This document shows, piece after piece, positions 48,269 through 58,095 of a stretch of DNA of 64,000 nucleotides. The stretch lies in NCBI GenBank assembly GCA_026390575.1, contig JAPLFR010000008.1, forward strand, positions 124,001 to 188,000, written 5' to 3'. Within the stretch, counting starts at the first letter, position 1, and each line of letters starts with the position of its first letter. The notes beneath the pieces were generated by a model. That model ran no database searches. It had not been told where the DNA came from and was given only the letters and a program-made list of their open reading frames with translations. Both the position numbers and the translations under genes were made by a program. This DNA is from Ignavibacteriales bacterium. GTDB lineage: Bacteria; Bacteroidota; Ignavibacteria; UBA10030.

Positions 48269-50170
48269 ATGTGTGGCATAGTAGGAGCACTCACGTTCCA
48301 AGATAGTTCTTTCAAAATATCGGAAGATTATCTCGTCACGATGAGAGATACAATGGTATGTCGCGGGCCTGATGGCGGTGGAATATGGATCGCAATGGAT
48401 GGATCAATAGGATTCGGCCACCGTCGTCTGTCGATCATCGATATGTCTGTTGCCGCCTCACAGCCAATGAGTAATCAGGATGGTACACTTTGGATCACGT
48501 ATAATGGTGAAATTTATAACCATGCCGATCTCCGCAAGGAATTGGAAGCAACAAACAAGTATCGTTGGAAGACAGATCATTCTGATACGGAAGTAATTTT
48601 GCATGCATACGAAGAATGGGGAGATAAATGTATTAACAAGTTTCGCGGAATGTTTGCCTTTGCATTATGGAATGCGAACAACGAAGAGCTATGGCTTGTC
48701 CGTGATCGCATCGGTGTGAAACCACTTTATTACAGTGTCCATCATAATCGGATTACATTTGCATCGGAAATAAAGGCTCTATTAAAGGATCCGGATCAGA
48801 AGAAATCAGTAAATGAAGAAGCTTTTTATCATTACTTATCGTTCCTAACGTCTCCAGCGCCTATGACAATGTTTGAGGGAATTCAAAAATTAGAGGCAGG
48901 TTCTTGGCTCAAGATTAATCGCGATGGCAACATAATAAAAATTAAATATTGGGACGTCCTCGATCATCAGACTGACTTAGCTGGTTTTTCTGAAGACGAG
49001 ATTGCATCAATGATTCTTGATGAACTTAGTACATCAGTCAAACTTCGCAAGGTAAGTGATGTACCGGTAGGTGTGTTTCTTTCAGGAGGCATCGATTCCA
49101 GCACTAATGCAGCTCTTTTTTCTGAAGGTGAAAAGAGTGAAATAAAAACATTTACTATTGGATACGACGGCAATTATGAAACCGCACGCAATGAAACGGA
49201 ATATGCCAAAACGATGGCATATCGAGTCGGCGCACAGTACTACGAACATCTATTAACAGTTAAAGATCTTATCGATTTTATACCAACTATGGTGTATTTG
49301 CAGGATGAACCGATCGCTGATCCGATCTGTGTACCGATTTATTACGTTTCCAAATTAGCAAGAACTAATGGAGTCATTGTTTGTCAATTAGGCGAAGGAG
49401 CCGACGAATTATTTATAGGATATTCTGGTTGGAAAAAGATATTGTTTTTACAAAAGTGTGTTTCGCGGTTTTCGAAGATTATAAAGAAATTGCTTATGTT
49501 AGGGATACAGTTATTCGGAAAGCAAGATACTTTATATTATGAATTTCTCCGTCGCGATTGCGAAAACATACCGATGTTTTGGAGCGGTGCGGAAGCATTT
49601 TCTGAAACACACAAAAAACGAATCATTTCCATGCGCCTGCAAAAAAAGTTTGAACATCGTACTTCCTGGGAAGCTATACAGCCAATATGGAATGTCTTTA
49701 AGGAAAAATCGAAGGACAAATCCAATTGTCAATGGATGAGTTACATAGATCTCAATTTGCGATTACCTGAACTACTTTTGATGAGAGTAGACAAAATGGC
49801 TATGGGCGTCAGTCTTGAGGGTAGGGTGCCTTTCCTCGATCATAAATTTGTCGAACTGGCCATGAGTATTCCGGATTCCTTGAAGATGAAGAATGGAATA
49901 CTGAAGTATATGCTGAAAAAAGCCGTAAAGGGTCTGATCCCGGAGGAGTTGATATCTAGAAAAAAACAAGGTTTCAGCGTACCAATTTATGAATGGATGT
50001 CCCAGCAGCTTGGCGAGAAGGCTAAAAAAGAATTAACTGAATTTTGCGATCAGACTGATTTTCTCGATAAAGCAGAAGTTATGCAGTTGCTTGAACATGG
50101 AAAAGAAACAGAGATATGGTGTTTGCTAAATTTTGCACTCTGGTGGAAACAGTATATTCATAATTCTTAG
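48269..50170 (+). CDS. Asparagine synthase (glutamine-hydrolysing)-like amidotransferase
   Basis: This 633-residue protein begins MCGIVGAL, exposing the N-terminal nucleophile Cys2, with RLSIIDMS, NGEIYNH, and FASEIKAL of the class II glutaminase domain. The synthetase half has the PP-loop GVFLSGGIDSS and KMAMGVSLEGRVPFLDH. In polysaccharide loci such AsnB-like proteins amidate uronic acids (WbpS-like). That fits the WbpA-type dehydrogenase here. General asparagine synthase is the alternative. Confidence 0.9.
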   Translation: MCGIVGALTFQDSSFKISEDYLVTMRDTMVCRGPDGGGIWIAMDGSIGFGHRRLSIIDMSVAASQPMSNQDGTLWITYNGEIYNHADLRKELEATNKYRWKTDHSDTEVILHAYEEWGDKCINKFRGMFAFALWNANNEELWLVRDRIGVKPLYYSVHHNRITFASEIKALLKDPDQKKSVNEEAFYHYLSFLTSPAPMTMFEGIQKLEAGSWLKINRDGNIIKIKYWDVLDHQTDLAGFSEDEIASMILDELSTSVKLRKVSDVPVGVFLSGGIDSSTNAALFSEGEKSEIKTFTIGYDGNYETARNETEYAKTMAYRVGAQYYEHLLTVKDLIDFIPTMVYLQDEPIADPICVPIYYVSKLARTNGVIVCQLGEGADELFIGYSGWKKILFLQKCVSRFSKIIKKLLMLGIQLFGKQDTLYYEFLRRDCENIPMFWSGAEAFSETHKKRIISMRLQKKFEHRTSWEAIQPIWNVFKEKSKDKSNCQWMSYIDLNLRLPELLLMRVDKMAMGVSLEGRVPFLDHKFVELAMSIPDSLKMKNGILKYMLKKAVKGLIPEELISRKKQGFSVPIYEWMSQQLGEKAKKELTEFCDQTDFLDKAEVMQLLEHGKETEIWCLLNFALWWKQYIHNS

Positions 50171-50295
50171 TCAGGTGTATCGAAGAGTTCGGTGCAAAGC
50201 AAATGCGAATATGATTTGGAATATTCGAAGCTTCGCATGGATGTGAATAGTATTCTTGAGAATACAATTATTAAAAAGTGTGAAAGACAGATAAA

Positions 50296-51888
50296 TTGAG
50301 AAGATTGGTCATACTAAAAGGAACATCGAAGCCCTACCATAAGCTTGACAATGAAATACTGATCCTATTCAAAGATCTCAAGAATGAAATTAAAGAAGGT
50401 CACTTCATTACACATATTGTACATTATCGAAGTGTCCAATTAATTACATACAAAAAAGAGACATTGACGAATCCTCTCTTGACTATGATTTTGCTGAGGG
50501 CGCTTAGTATCGGTTCATGCAGTATTGCTGATGAGTTCGGCCGACGTGAGGATGTGACGTGGTGGAGAATTACTAGACAAGCTAAAACTGCGTTTATCGA
50601 ATATTTCAAAATCAGAACGTATTTACGAGGGATCAAACAAGAGATCAGTTCCTTAGAGGTGACGCCTGAGAAAGCAATCAAGGTTTCCTTAGATCTTAGA
50701 AGAAACCCAATCTATTTGAGGACCGATCTTTGGTTCGGAGTACATTCCGGCGGTTCAGTAGGCCATATTGCTGGAGTTTTAAATCGACTGAATCTTTTTT
50801 CTGGAAAACCATTATTCTTCTCTACAGATACCATACCTACTGTTGATAAAAGCATTGAGACACATATCGTTCTTCCGCAGAAAATATTTTGGGATTATTC
50901 TGAAATGCCCAGCTTTACTCTGACAAAAGAAGTAGTGAGCGCAATAGAGAAGAAATGTCCGGAAAATAGTATTTCATTTATTTACCAGAGATACAGCCTC
51001 AATAATTATGCAGGCGTTAAACTATCGAACACTTTTCGCATTCCATTTGTGCTTGAGTATAATGGCTCAGAAATATGGATAAGCCGAAATTGGTTGAAAT
51101 CATTGAAGTATGAAACGCTCTCAGAGAGAATAGAAATGTTAAATTTGAAGAGCGCCGATATTATTGTTGTTGTCAGCGATGTCATGAAAAAAGAACTGAA
51201 ACAGCGAGGGATCAATGATACAAAGATATTGGTGAATCCTAATGGAGTTGATCCTGATAAGTATTCTCCCAACATTGACGGCGGTGCTGTGCGTACGACA
51301 TTTGGATTGATGGATAAATTCGTAGTAGGATTCATTGGTACCTTTGGCCCATGGCACGGTGCGGAAATATTGGTGGATGCGGGAAACGAATTGTTAACTA
51401 TGAATCCCGAGTATTGCCGAAAAGTTCATTTTCTCTTTATAGGCGACGGAAGTTCCCGAAGACAATGTGAAAATATGGTGAATACCGCATATAGGAATAA
51501 TTTTACCTTTACCGGCTTGGTTCCTCAGGATCAAGGTCCGCAGTATCTTGCAGCTTGTAATGTTCTGGTCGCCCCTCATGTGCAAAATCCCGACGGTACA
51601 AAATTTTTTGGAAGTCCTACAAAACTTTTTGAATATATGTCAATGGGTAAGCCCATTATTGCAAGCAGATTAGAACAGATCGGTGAAGTACTCGAGCATA
51701 ATAAAACGGCAATATTAATAGAATCAGGAAATATAAGCCAACTTGTTCATGGATTGGAATTGCTTATGTGTCAGCCCGAGTTATGCAGAATTCTGGGAAT
51801 GAATGCACGAGAAGAAGCTCTATTGCATTACACATGGGATAAACATGTAAAAAAGACCATTGATGCGCTTACGTATGTTCTACACTAA
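50296..51888 (+). CDS. Glycosyltransferase family 4 with a long N-terminal extension
   Basis: This 530-residue protein starts at TTG. About 160 residues at the N terminus have no visible motif. The GT-B part begins near WFGVHSGGSVGHIAGVL; the C-terminal domain has FGPWHGAEIL, FIGDGSSRRQCE and SPTKLFEYMSMGKPIIAS with the EX7E-like site. The extension makes it longer than usual for GT4. It overlaps the heparinase-like gene by up to 29 bp. Confidence 0.83.
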   Translation: MRRLVILKGTSKPYHKLDNEILILFKDLKNEIKEGHFITHIVHYRSVQLITYKKETLTNPLLTMILLRALSIGSCSIADEFGRREDVTWWRITRQAKTAFIEYFKIRTYLRGIKQEISSLEVTPEKAIKVSLDLRRNPIYLRTDLWFGVHSGGSVGHIAGVLNRLNLFSGKPLFFSTDTIPTVDKSIETHIVLPQKIFWDYSEMPSFTLTKEVVSAIEKKCPENSISFIYQRYSLNNYAGVKLSNTFRIPFVLEYNGSEIWISRNWLKSLKYETLSERIEMLNLKSADIIVVVSDVMKKELKQRGINDTKILVNPNGVDPDKYSPNIDGGAVRTTFGLMDKFVVGFIGTFGPWHGAEILVDAGNELLTMNPEYCRKVHFLFIGDGSSRRQCENMVNTAYRNNFTFTGLVPQDQGPQYLAACNVLVAPHVQNPDGTKFFGSPTKLFEYMSMGKPIIASRLEQIGEVLEHNKTAILIESGNISQLVHGLELLMCQPELCRILGMNAREEALLHYTWDKHVKKTIDALTYVLH

Positions 51889-54079
51889 GAAATATTTTAA
51901 AAATATTATTTCTACTCCTCCTCACCTTCTTTTTCAACGGGCAGCTTTAAAATATAATAGATTTGTTCAGCAGAAAAAGGTGAGGGAAAGAGATTTACAT
52001 TTCGCGACAAGAGTTCAAACAGATCTATTACCAGCACAACCACTTCTTTTAAAGACTGCTGAACTGGATACATCTTTACTAGACAAAAATGTATGTTTGT
52101 ATTTGGCAAGTATGTACTCCAAACACAAATTTGATCTTTTGGGAAGCGGATGGGTAAAAAATAGTTACACATCTCAAGCAGCCGGACTTGAAGGATATCG
52201 TTATGAAATGAATGTACCCATCGATGATTTTGATCCAAGCGGTGCATGGTTGAGCAAGATTCTCTTGCAGCCTCATGTGGATTCCGGTAAGAAGATATGG
52301 AACTATATCGAAGGCACTTATGAACCTATCGATTGGCAAAAAGATTATAAAAGCGGCTATCGTTGGAATAACAAAAGATGGTATAAAGATGTTCGGTACG
52401 GCAACATTATGGGGGCAGATGTGAAGGTTCCATGGGAACTGGCACGACTACAGCACTTACCTCAAATGGCAATCTTTGCAATGGCGCTGCCAGAAAGACG
52501 AGATCAACTATTAAGGGAATTCAAAAATCAAATCTTAGATTTTGTTGCTACAAATCCTCCACGGATGGGCGTTAACTGGGTAAGCACCATGGATGTAAGT
52601 ATCAGAGCCGCCAATATGCTGATATCGTTTGAAATGTTTTCTCAGCTTGCTCCTGCGGGAATGATTGATTTAGAGTTTAACAAAATATTTGTTAATTCAA
52701 TCTATGAACACGGCCTGTTTATTGCGAGTAATCTAGAATGGTCGAGACATATTACATCTAATCACTATCTATCCAATATTGTCGGCTTATTATTTATCGC
52801 TGCATTTCTGGACCGGAGTCCACTCGTTGATTGTTGGTTAGGTTTCTCTATTCAAGAAATAATTTCCGAATACAAAAAGCAGTTTTACACCGATGGCGGA
52901 AATTATGAGTCATCGACATCCTATCATCGGCTCAGTGGAGAAATGATCGTCTATGCTACCGCACTTATTCTTGGATTGAGCGCAGAAAAGAAAAGGGCTC
53001 TTCAGGAATATGATTCACACTTGTGGAATTCTATTCCAAAACTCAATGACTCTCAGTGCCAAAGTTATTTTACGGAGAGAGAAGAGTTGTTACCTGAATG
53101 GTATTGCCATAAATTATTCCGTACACTTAATTTTACATTAGATATAACAAAGCCTAATGGCAATATCCCTCAAATAGGAGATAATGACAGCGGAAGATTT
53201 TTTCGATTGTCGCCCAATGGATCTCTGTTGAAAGAACATGAAGCAAAGAAGAAATACAAAAACTTAAGCGCTGTATCTTTAACAGACAAAAGCTATTGGG
53301 ATGAAAACGATCTAAATCATGCAACTTTTATTTCAGCGGGCAGCGCTCTCTACAGGACGGAAATATTTCAATCAGCCGAATCTAAATATCCATTGGAATA
53401 TTCAATAGTGAGTTCATTAGCGAAGCATAATTTTTTTAAAGATATTGATCAGGAACCAAAACAACATTCAAGGATCTACAACGCGAATGACTCCTTCATC
53501 TCATCAGCGACAATGCCTTGCGTATCCCAAGAAATCATTAAGCCTACACGGAAAAGCAAAACCTCTTTAATTTCACAATTACGATTGATTTGTTATAAAG
53601 ATTCTGGAATATATATTTATAAGGCCGATAGATTATATCTTTGTATCTATCTTGTTCCAAAGGGACAGGAGGGATTCGCTGGGCACAATCATAATGATAT
53701 TGGATCATTTGAACTCAGCATTGACGATGAAGATATTAACATAGATCCCGGTACGTATATTTATACACCTTTGCCGATTAAAAGGAATCTTTTTCGGTCG
53801 ATTCGATATCATAGTGTGCCGGTAGTTGAGGGAAGAGAACAATATATTTTCGACAATGATAATGTTTTTCTAATGAGAGGGAATGTCTCGGTCCAAATAT
53901 TGCGGTCTGATGAAACAGAATTTTCATTTATAATATCATACGCTTCGATACACATCGTACGTTCATTTATATTTAAGGATGATTGCCTTAAAATTACGGA
54001 TAGATGTAATAAACCTTTTTGCAGTCAGATGAATAAATTCCAATTGTATTCCAACGGATATGGGAAAAGAATTAATTGA
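51860..54079 (+). CDS. Heparinase II/III-like (alginate lyase-type) polysaccharide lyase
   Basis: This protein has up to 739 residues; the ATG at 51875 is an equally good start and overlaps the previous gene less. An alpha-toroid N-terminal region (YSTSYHRLSGEMIVYA, NGNIPQIGDNDSGRF) precedes the Hepar_II_III beta-sandwich with GHNHNDIGSFEL and DPGTYIYT, which holds the catalytic His/Asn set. No signal peptide is obvious. Such genes are common inside exopolysaccharide loci, where they trim or edit the polymer. It lies downstream of the AsnB and GT genes. Confidence 0.85.
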   Translation: MMRLRMFYTKKYFKNIISTPPHLLFQRAALKYNRFVQQKKVRERDLHFATRVQTDLLPAQPLLLKTAELDTSLLDKNVCLYLASMYSKHKFDLLGSGWVKNSYTSQAAGLEGYRYEMNVPIDDFDPSGAWLSKILLQPHVDSGKKIWNYIEGTYEPIDWQKDYKSGYRWNNKRWYKDVRYGNIMGADVKVPWELARLQHLPQMAIFAMALPERRDQLLREFKNQILDFVATNPPRMGVNWVSTMDVSIRAANMLISFEMFSQLAPAGMIDLEFNKIFVNSIYEHGLFIASNLEWSRHITSNHYLSNIVGLLFIAAFLDRSPLVDCWLGFSIQEIISEYKKQFYTDGGNYESSTSYHRLSGEMIVYATALILGLSAEKKRALQEYDSHLWNSIPKLNDSQCQSYFTEREELLPEWYCHKLFRTLNFTLDITKPNGNIPQIGDNDSGRFFRLSPNGSLLKEHEAKKKYKNLSAVSLTDKSYWDENDLNHATFISAGSALYRTEIFQSAESKYPLEYSIVSSLAKHNFFKDIDQEPKQHSRIYNANDSFISSATMPCVSQEIIKPTRKSKTSLISQLRLICYKDSGIYIYKADRLYLCIYLVPKGQEGFAGHNHNDIGSFELSIDDEDINIDPGTYIYTPLPIKRNLFRSIRYHSVPVVEGREQYIFDNDNVFLMRGNVSVQILRSDETEFSFIISYASIHIVRSFIFKDDCLKITDRCNKPFCSQMNKFQLYSNGYGKRIN

Positions 54080-54097
54080 TTTAATAGAACAACGAAA

Positions 54098-55525
54098 ATG
54101 AATTTTATTTTGGCGCTTATATTGTTGATAGTGATTATCTTTGCCTACAGACAGAATACCGTTCGATCTCTTTTTTTATTTATAGTTCTTTTATTGCTGC
54201 TTCCATTGGCATCACGGCTTAGTTTTCTCACTTCCTGGCAGATTGGCCAATCTGATTATGTCTTATCATTGTATAGCTGGCTCGGATTAGCTTTTTTCCT
54301 GCTCTATTTTAAACGTTTGCTATCACATCTGAAACGTTTTAACAACTTTCTTTACTCGATATTTATCTTATATAGTATCATTTTATTTCTCCAGTTTGTT
54401 AATCCCCTCAATTATACAATTCAAGAAAGAGTCTGGGGTTTGAGAGATATTGCAGCGTGGATAGGCTTTGTCAGCGCCTATATCGTGTGGATTGAAAAAA
54501 GGCCGATTTATCAGATTGACCAAGATAATATTTTTAAAGGCATATTCATATTAGCAATTATTGCAACTCTTTATTCAATGTATCAGGTGTTCTTTGGATT
54601 CACTTCTATGGATGAAACATTTCTCAAATATCATGGATTTGCCATTGATAACGAAGCACAACCATTCAACTGGTCCATTATGCTTGATGGCCGCCCGCGT
54701 TTTCTTCAGACGAGTTTTCTTTCAAACAAATATCTTATTCAGGTGTATCTATTATTATACCTTGTCGTTTTCCGGAAGACAATGAAGTATAAAATCTTGG
54801 GATATATTTTCGGCGTAATTCTTATTCTCGGTTTAACCATAAATCTTGAACGCTCTCCCATCATGTTGATTATTATTTCTATAGTTTTAACCAATATTTT
54901 AACGTATCTAATATCAGAAAATAAAATGAAGAAGGTGCTTGTTTCAGTCGCAAGTATTGTCGTAGTGGTTTCGATCTTTCTTTCATTGGTTAGTGGTCCA
55001 TGGCTCAATGAATTGGCAGAATCAAATATTATTACAAAAAGATTCGTTAATATAACAAATTATGAAAGTGACCCAGCGTTTTACGGTAGGATTGTTTGGT
55101 GGATAGAAATATATATTCCTAGAATTATTTCCAATCCTCTGGGATATGGTTTAGGATCAACGAGTGACCGAGATCCGGAAATTATAGCAGACCTTCGTCC
55201 ACCTCCGCACAATTTCTATATTTATTATGCCTATGAAATCGGACTCATAGGATTGTTCATTTTTCTTCTTATTATCTTTTATATGATCTATCATTCTCTG
55301 AAAATGAAGAAGGGAAAACCCATAGGTGAACAATTAATTATCACATATTTTGTTTCAGTGGTTATCGTAAATCTCGCAGAAGGAGTCGCTAATATTCCAT
55401 TTTATGAGAACGATATCGTTCTCTCAAGTTATATAATCGCAATGTATTTGGCTTATCAGTTCAAATTAATAAATAGAGGCAATGAAGATGCATCGATTCT
55501 TCATAAGACTCCTGTGTTAATATAA
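54098..55525 (+). CDS. Wzy-type O-antigen/exopolysaccharide polymerase
   Basis: This 475-residue protein has about ten or more hydrophobic segments and the Wzy_C/O-antigen ligase motif near PPPHNFYIYYAYEIGLIGLFIF, with a periplasmic loop before it. It joins repeat units at the periplasmic side. The assignment polymerase versus ligase rests on the locus context (Wzx, Wzz present). Confidence 0.83.
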   Translation: MNFILALILLIVIIFAYRQNTVRSLFLFIVLLLLLPLASRLSFLTSWQIGQSDYVLSLYSWLGLAFFLLYFKRLLSHLKRFNNFLYSIFILYSIILFLQFVNPLNYTIQERVWGLRDIAAWIGFVSAYIVWIEKRPIYQIDQDNIFKGIFILAIIATLYSMYQVFFGFTSMDETFLKYHGFAIDNEAQPFNWSIMLDGRPRFLQTSFLSNKYLIQVYLLLYLVVFRKTMKYKILGYIFGVILILGLTINLERSPIMLIIISIVLTNILTYLISENKMKKVLVSVASIVVVVSIFLSLVSGPWLNELAESNIITKRFVNITNYESDPAFYGRIVWWIEIYIPRIISNPLGYGLGSTSDRDPEIIADLRPPPHNFYIYYAYEIGLIGLFIFLLIIFYMIYHSLKMKKGKPIGEQLIITYFVSVVIVNLAEGVANIPFYENDIVLSSYIIAMYLAYQFKLINRGNEDASILHKTPVLI

Positions 55526-55554
55526 TATATCGTTCATGGTTCGTATTCAGTATT

Positions 55555-56835
55555 ATGAAAAAATTGTTTTTTATCTCTTACAATTTTCCTCCGTTTTCTT
55601 CTGGAGGTGTTATTCGGGCGCATTCATTTGTTAAATATCTCCCCAAAAACGGGATCATACCATTTGTATTATCTGCAAGCTTAGATGATGTTCCTGAAGG
55701 TAGAAAGGATAATTCATTTCTTCCGCAATATGATCCGTCAGTCCAGATATTTCGAACAAAAGGGCAACATTTTTTCGAGAAATTTATATTTAATCCTTAC
55801 GCCTTCCGTCCTGGTCTGACAAATAAAGGATCCTTAAAAGGCAAATTACTTAAAATAGTTAAAAAGATGATTTTCCCGGATCCGGAAATATACTGGCTGT
55901 TGCCAGCCATGGTTTTGGGGAACCGGATTATAAAAAAATATAAATGTTCAATCATATTCGTTACTGCTCCACCGCATAGTACAATGATCGCTGCGTACCT
56001 TCTCTCTGTTTTCCATCGTATTCCCCTCATTATTGATTTACGGGATGATTGGGTTGGGAATCCATTTTATACGAGAACAGTTGTTGGTAAATTAGTTGCG
56101 GAGCTGTTGGAAAAAGTAATAGTACGCCGAGCACAATCTGTTATAACGGTCACAAAAATATCGTACGATTTATTGGTGCAAAGACATAACAAATATCAAA
56201 AAAAGATCGAACTGATACCAAACGGATATGATCCAGAATATATCAAACCAGTTCAACCACGAAGAAGAAAAAATATTGTCTTTCATTATGGCGGCACTTT
56301 AACAAGAAACAGAGATCCCCGTACGTTTTTAAGAGCTGCAAGTGAATATTGTGCCGAACACAAACTAAATTCCGATGACATTAGTTTTGAATTTGTTGGT
56401 AATGTGGTGGATCCTGAATTCTTGCCATCACTTCAAAGCTCCGAATTATTCCGAATAATTCCAAATATGGAATATGTGACCTATCAGAGACATATCTCAG
56501 AAAATGTTGATATTATCCTCATCTTTCAGAGTAAAACAGACGGCGGGGAGACTGCTATCCCAGGTAAACTGTACGATGCGATTATACGTCAGAAACCGAT
56601 TCTCAGCATAACGGAAGGCGGAGCGGTCGATGATTTTTTAAAAACATATCCAACAGCAGCAACAACTTCTATTACAGATATACAGGAAATTAAAAATTCA
56701 ATCGACCTTGTAATCGGTTATTGTGGAACAAAAGGACAAATGGATACATTGCCGAGTAAGGAATTTTCACGGATAGAACAAACCAAAAGACTGGCTCATT
56801 TAGTCATGATGAATCCTCAAACGAGGAAACTTTGA
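55555..56835 (+). CDS. Glycosyltransferase (GT-B, family 4-like)
   Basis: This 426-residue protein has FISYNFPPFSSGGVIRAH at the N terminus and a typical FVTAPPHSTMIAAYLLS segment, LIIDLRDDWVGNP, and a C-terminal IPGKLYDAIIRQKPILSI donor region. Its stop overlaps the TTG start of the next gene (TTGA). Confidence 0.87.
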   Translation: MKKLFFISYNFPPFSSGGVIRAHSFVKYLPKNGIIPFVLSASLDDVPEGRKDNSFLPQYDPSVQIFRTKGQHFFEKFIFNPYAFRPGLTNKGSLKGKLLKIVKKMIFPDPEIYWLLPAMVLGNRIIKKYKCSIIFVTAPPHSTMIAAYLLSVFHRIPLIIDLRDDWVGNPFYTRTVVGKLVAELLEKVIVRRAQSVITVTKISYDLLVQRHNKYQKKIELIPNGYDPEYIKPVQPRRRKNIVFHYGGTLTRNRDPRTFLRAASEYCAEHKLNSDDISFEFVGNVVDPEFLPSLQSSELFRIIPNMEYVTYQRHISENVDIILIFQSKTDGGETAIPGKLYDAIIRQKPILSITEGGAVDDFLKTYPTAATTSITDIQEIKNSIDLVIGYCGTKGQMDTLPSKEFSRIEQTKRLAHLVMMNPQTRKL

Positions 56836-57959
56836 TAATCGGTTTTGATGCGAAATGGTTTTTTGATGGACATCCAAGTGGTAAGCGTATCACTCAGAAT
56901 ATTGTTGCGGCATTTGCCGAGCTAAATCTTATCCATGAGGTGGTGATATTTTTAGATAAGAAATATCAACGTTGTTCCATCCGTAATCCAAAACCGAATA
57001 TTCGATATGTTTATATTTGGGCAGGGAATAATTTGTTATCGAATCTATTCATTTTACCTTTTCATGCAAAAAAAGAAAGAATTGATGTATTATTTTCCAA
57101 TAATTTTTCTCCGATTAGTGGAAGATATATGCGTGTGACTTGGATATTGGATGTCATCTTTAAATCGCATCCTAATTACTTTACACTGAAGGAACGGTTT
57201 TATTTTTCCTTTATCAAACCCCTTGCCTTAGCCGCAGATCATCTTTGTACTATCTCTTTTTCAGAAAAAAAAAGGATGCTCAAATATGGGTTTAGTTCGA
57301 CATCAGATAATATTGATGTAATTTATTTAGGCATAGAGAATAAATTTAAATCAAAAGAAAATCATGACCGCGCTTATTTAGAATTTGTAAAAAAAGAATA
57401 TGGATTACCTGAACGATTTTTGCTTTATGTCGGACGACTTAATCAGCGGAAAAACCTTGATAGTCTCTTAAAAGCTTATGCTTTTCTTGAAAACTCACCG
57501 GAGCTAATTCCGCTTGTTCTTGCTGGGTCTCCTGATTGGAAAATGTTCGATATCAACAAGATTTTAGAAGAATTGAATATTAAAAACAAAGTAATACTCA
57601 CCGGATTTGTTGATGACGAGTATCTTCCGGCTATCTATGCTCTAGCTACGGTGTTTTGTTATGTTTCCTATGAAGAAGGATTTGGTTTACCACCGTTGGA
57701 ATCGATGGCCTCTGGCATTCCGGTGATAGCCTCGAATTCTTCTTCATTGCCTGAAATCTGTGGTGATGCAGCAATATATGTTGATCCGCATGATGTAAAA
57801 GATATTGCTCGTGGTATTAAAGAATATTTAACGAATCAAAATTTATGCGATGAGATGAAGAAACGAGGATTGTTTCAAGCATCAAAATATAAATGGGAAT
57901 ATTCTGCTTTGAAAATTATTGAGTTAGCGAATAGCATATTTAAGAAGAAGCTGCATTAA
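56832..57959 (+). CDS. Glycosyltransferase family 4
   Basis: This 375-residue protein starts at TTG, overlapping the previous stop. GFDAKWFFDG at the N terminus, then FLLYVGRLNQRKNLDSLL and SYEEGFGLPPLESMASGIPVIASNSSSLPE, the EX7E motif of GT4. Close to mannosyl- or rhamnosyl-transferases of O-antigen loci; the donor is unknown. Confidence 0.92.
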   Translation: MIIGFDAKWFFDGHPSGKRITQNIVAAFAELNLIHEVVIFLDKKYQRCSIRNPKPNIRYVYIWAGNNLLSNLFILPFHAKKERIDVLFSNNFSPISGRYMRVTWILDVIFKSHPNYFTLKERFYFSFIKPLALAADHLCTISFSEKKRMLKYGFSSTSDNIDVIYLGIENKFKSKENHDRAYLEFVKKEYGLPERFLLYVGRLNQRKNLDSLLKAYAFLENSPELIPLVLAGSPDWKMFDINKILEELNIKNKVILTGFVDDEYLPAIYALATVFCYVSYEEGFGLPPLESMASGIPVIASNSSSLPEICGDAAIYVDPHDVKDIARGIKEYLTNQNLCDEMKKRGLFQASKYKWEYSALKIIELANSIFKKKLH

Positions 57960-58095
57960 TACGATTGTAAACATTTTTGTACACTAAAGGTTGCGGCAAT
58001 TCATGGCGGACAATTCAAGCATAGATATCCCTATCTATCGTATTTTGACGCGATGTCTGTATTTGGACAACAGATTCTCCCATCCATTACGCAAA

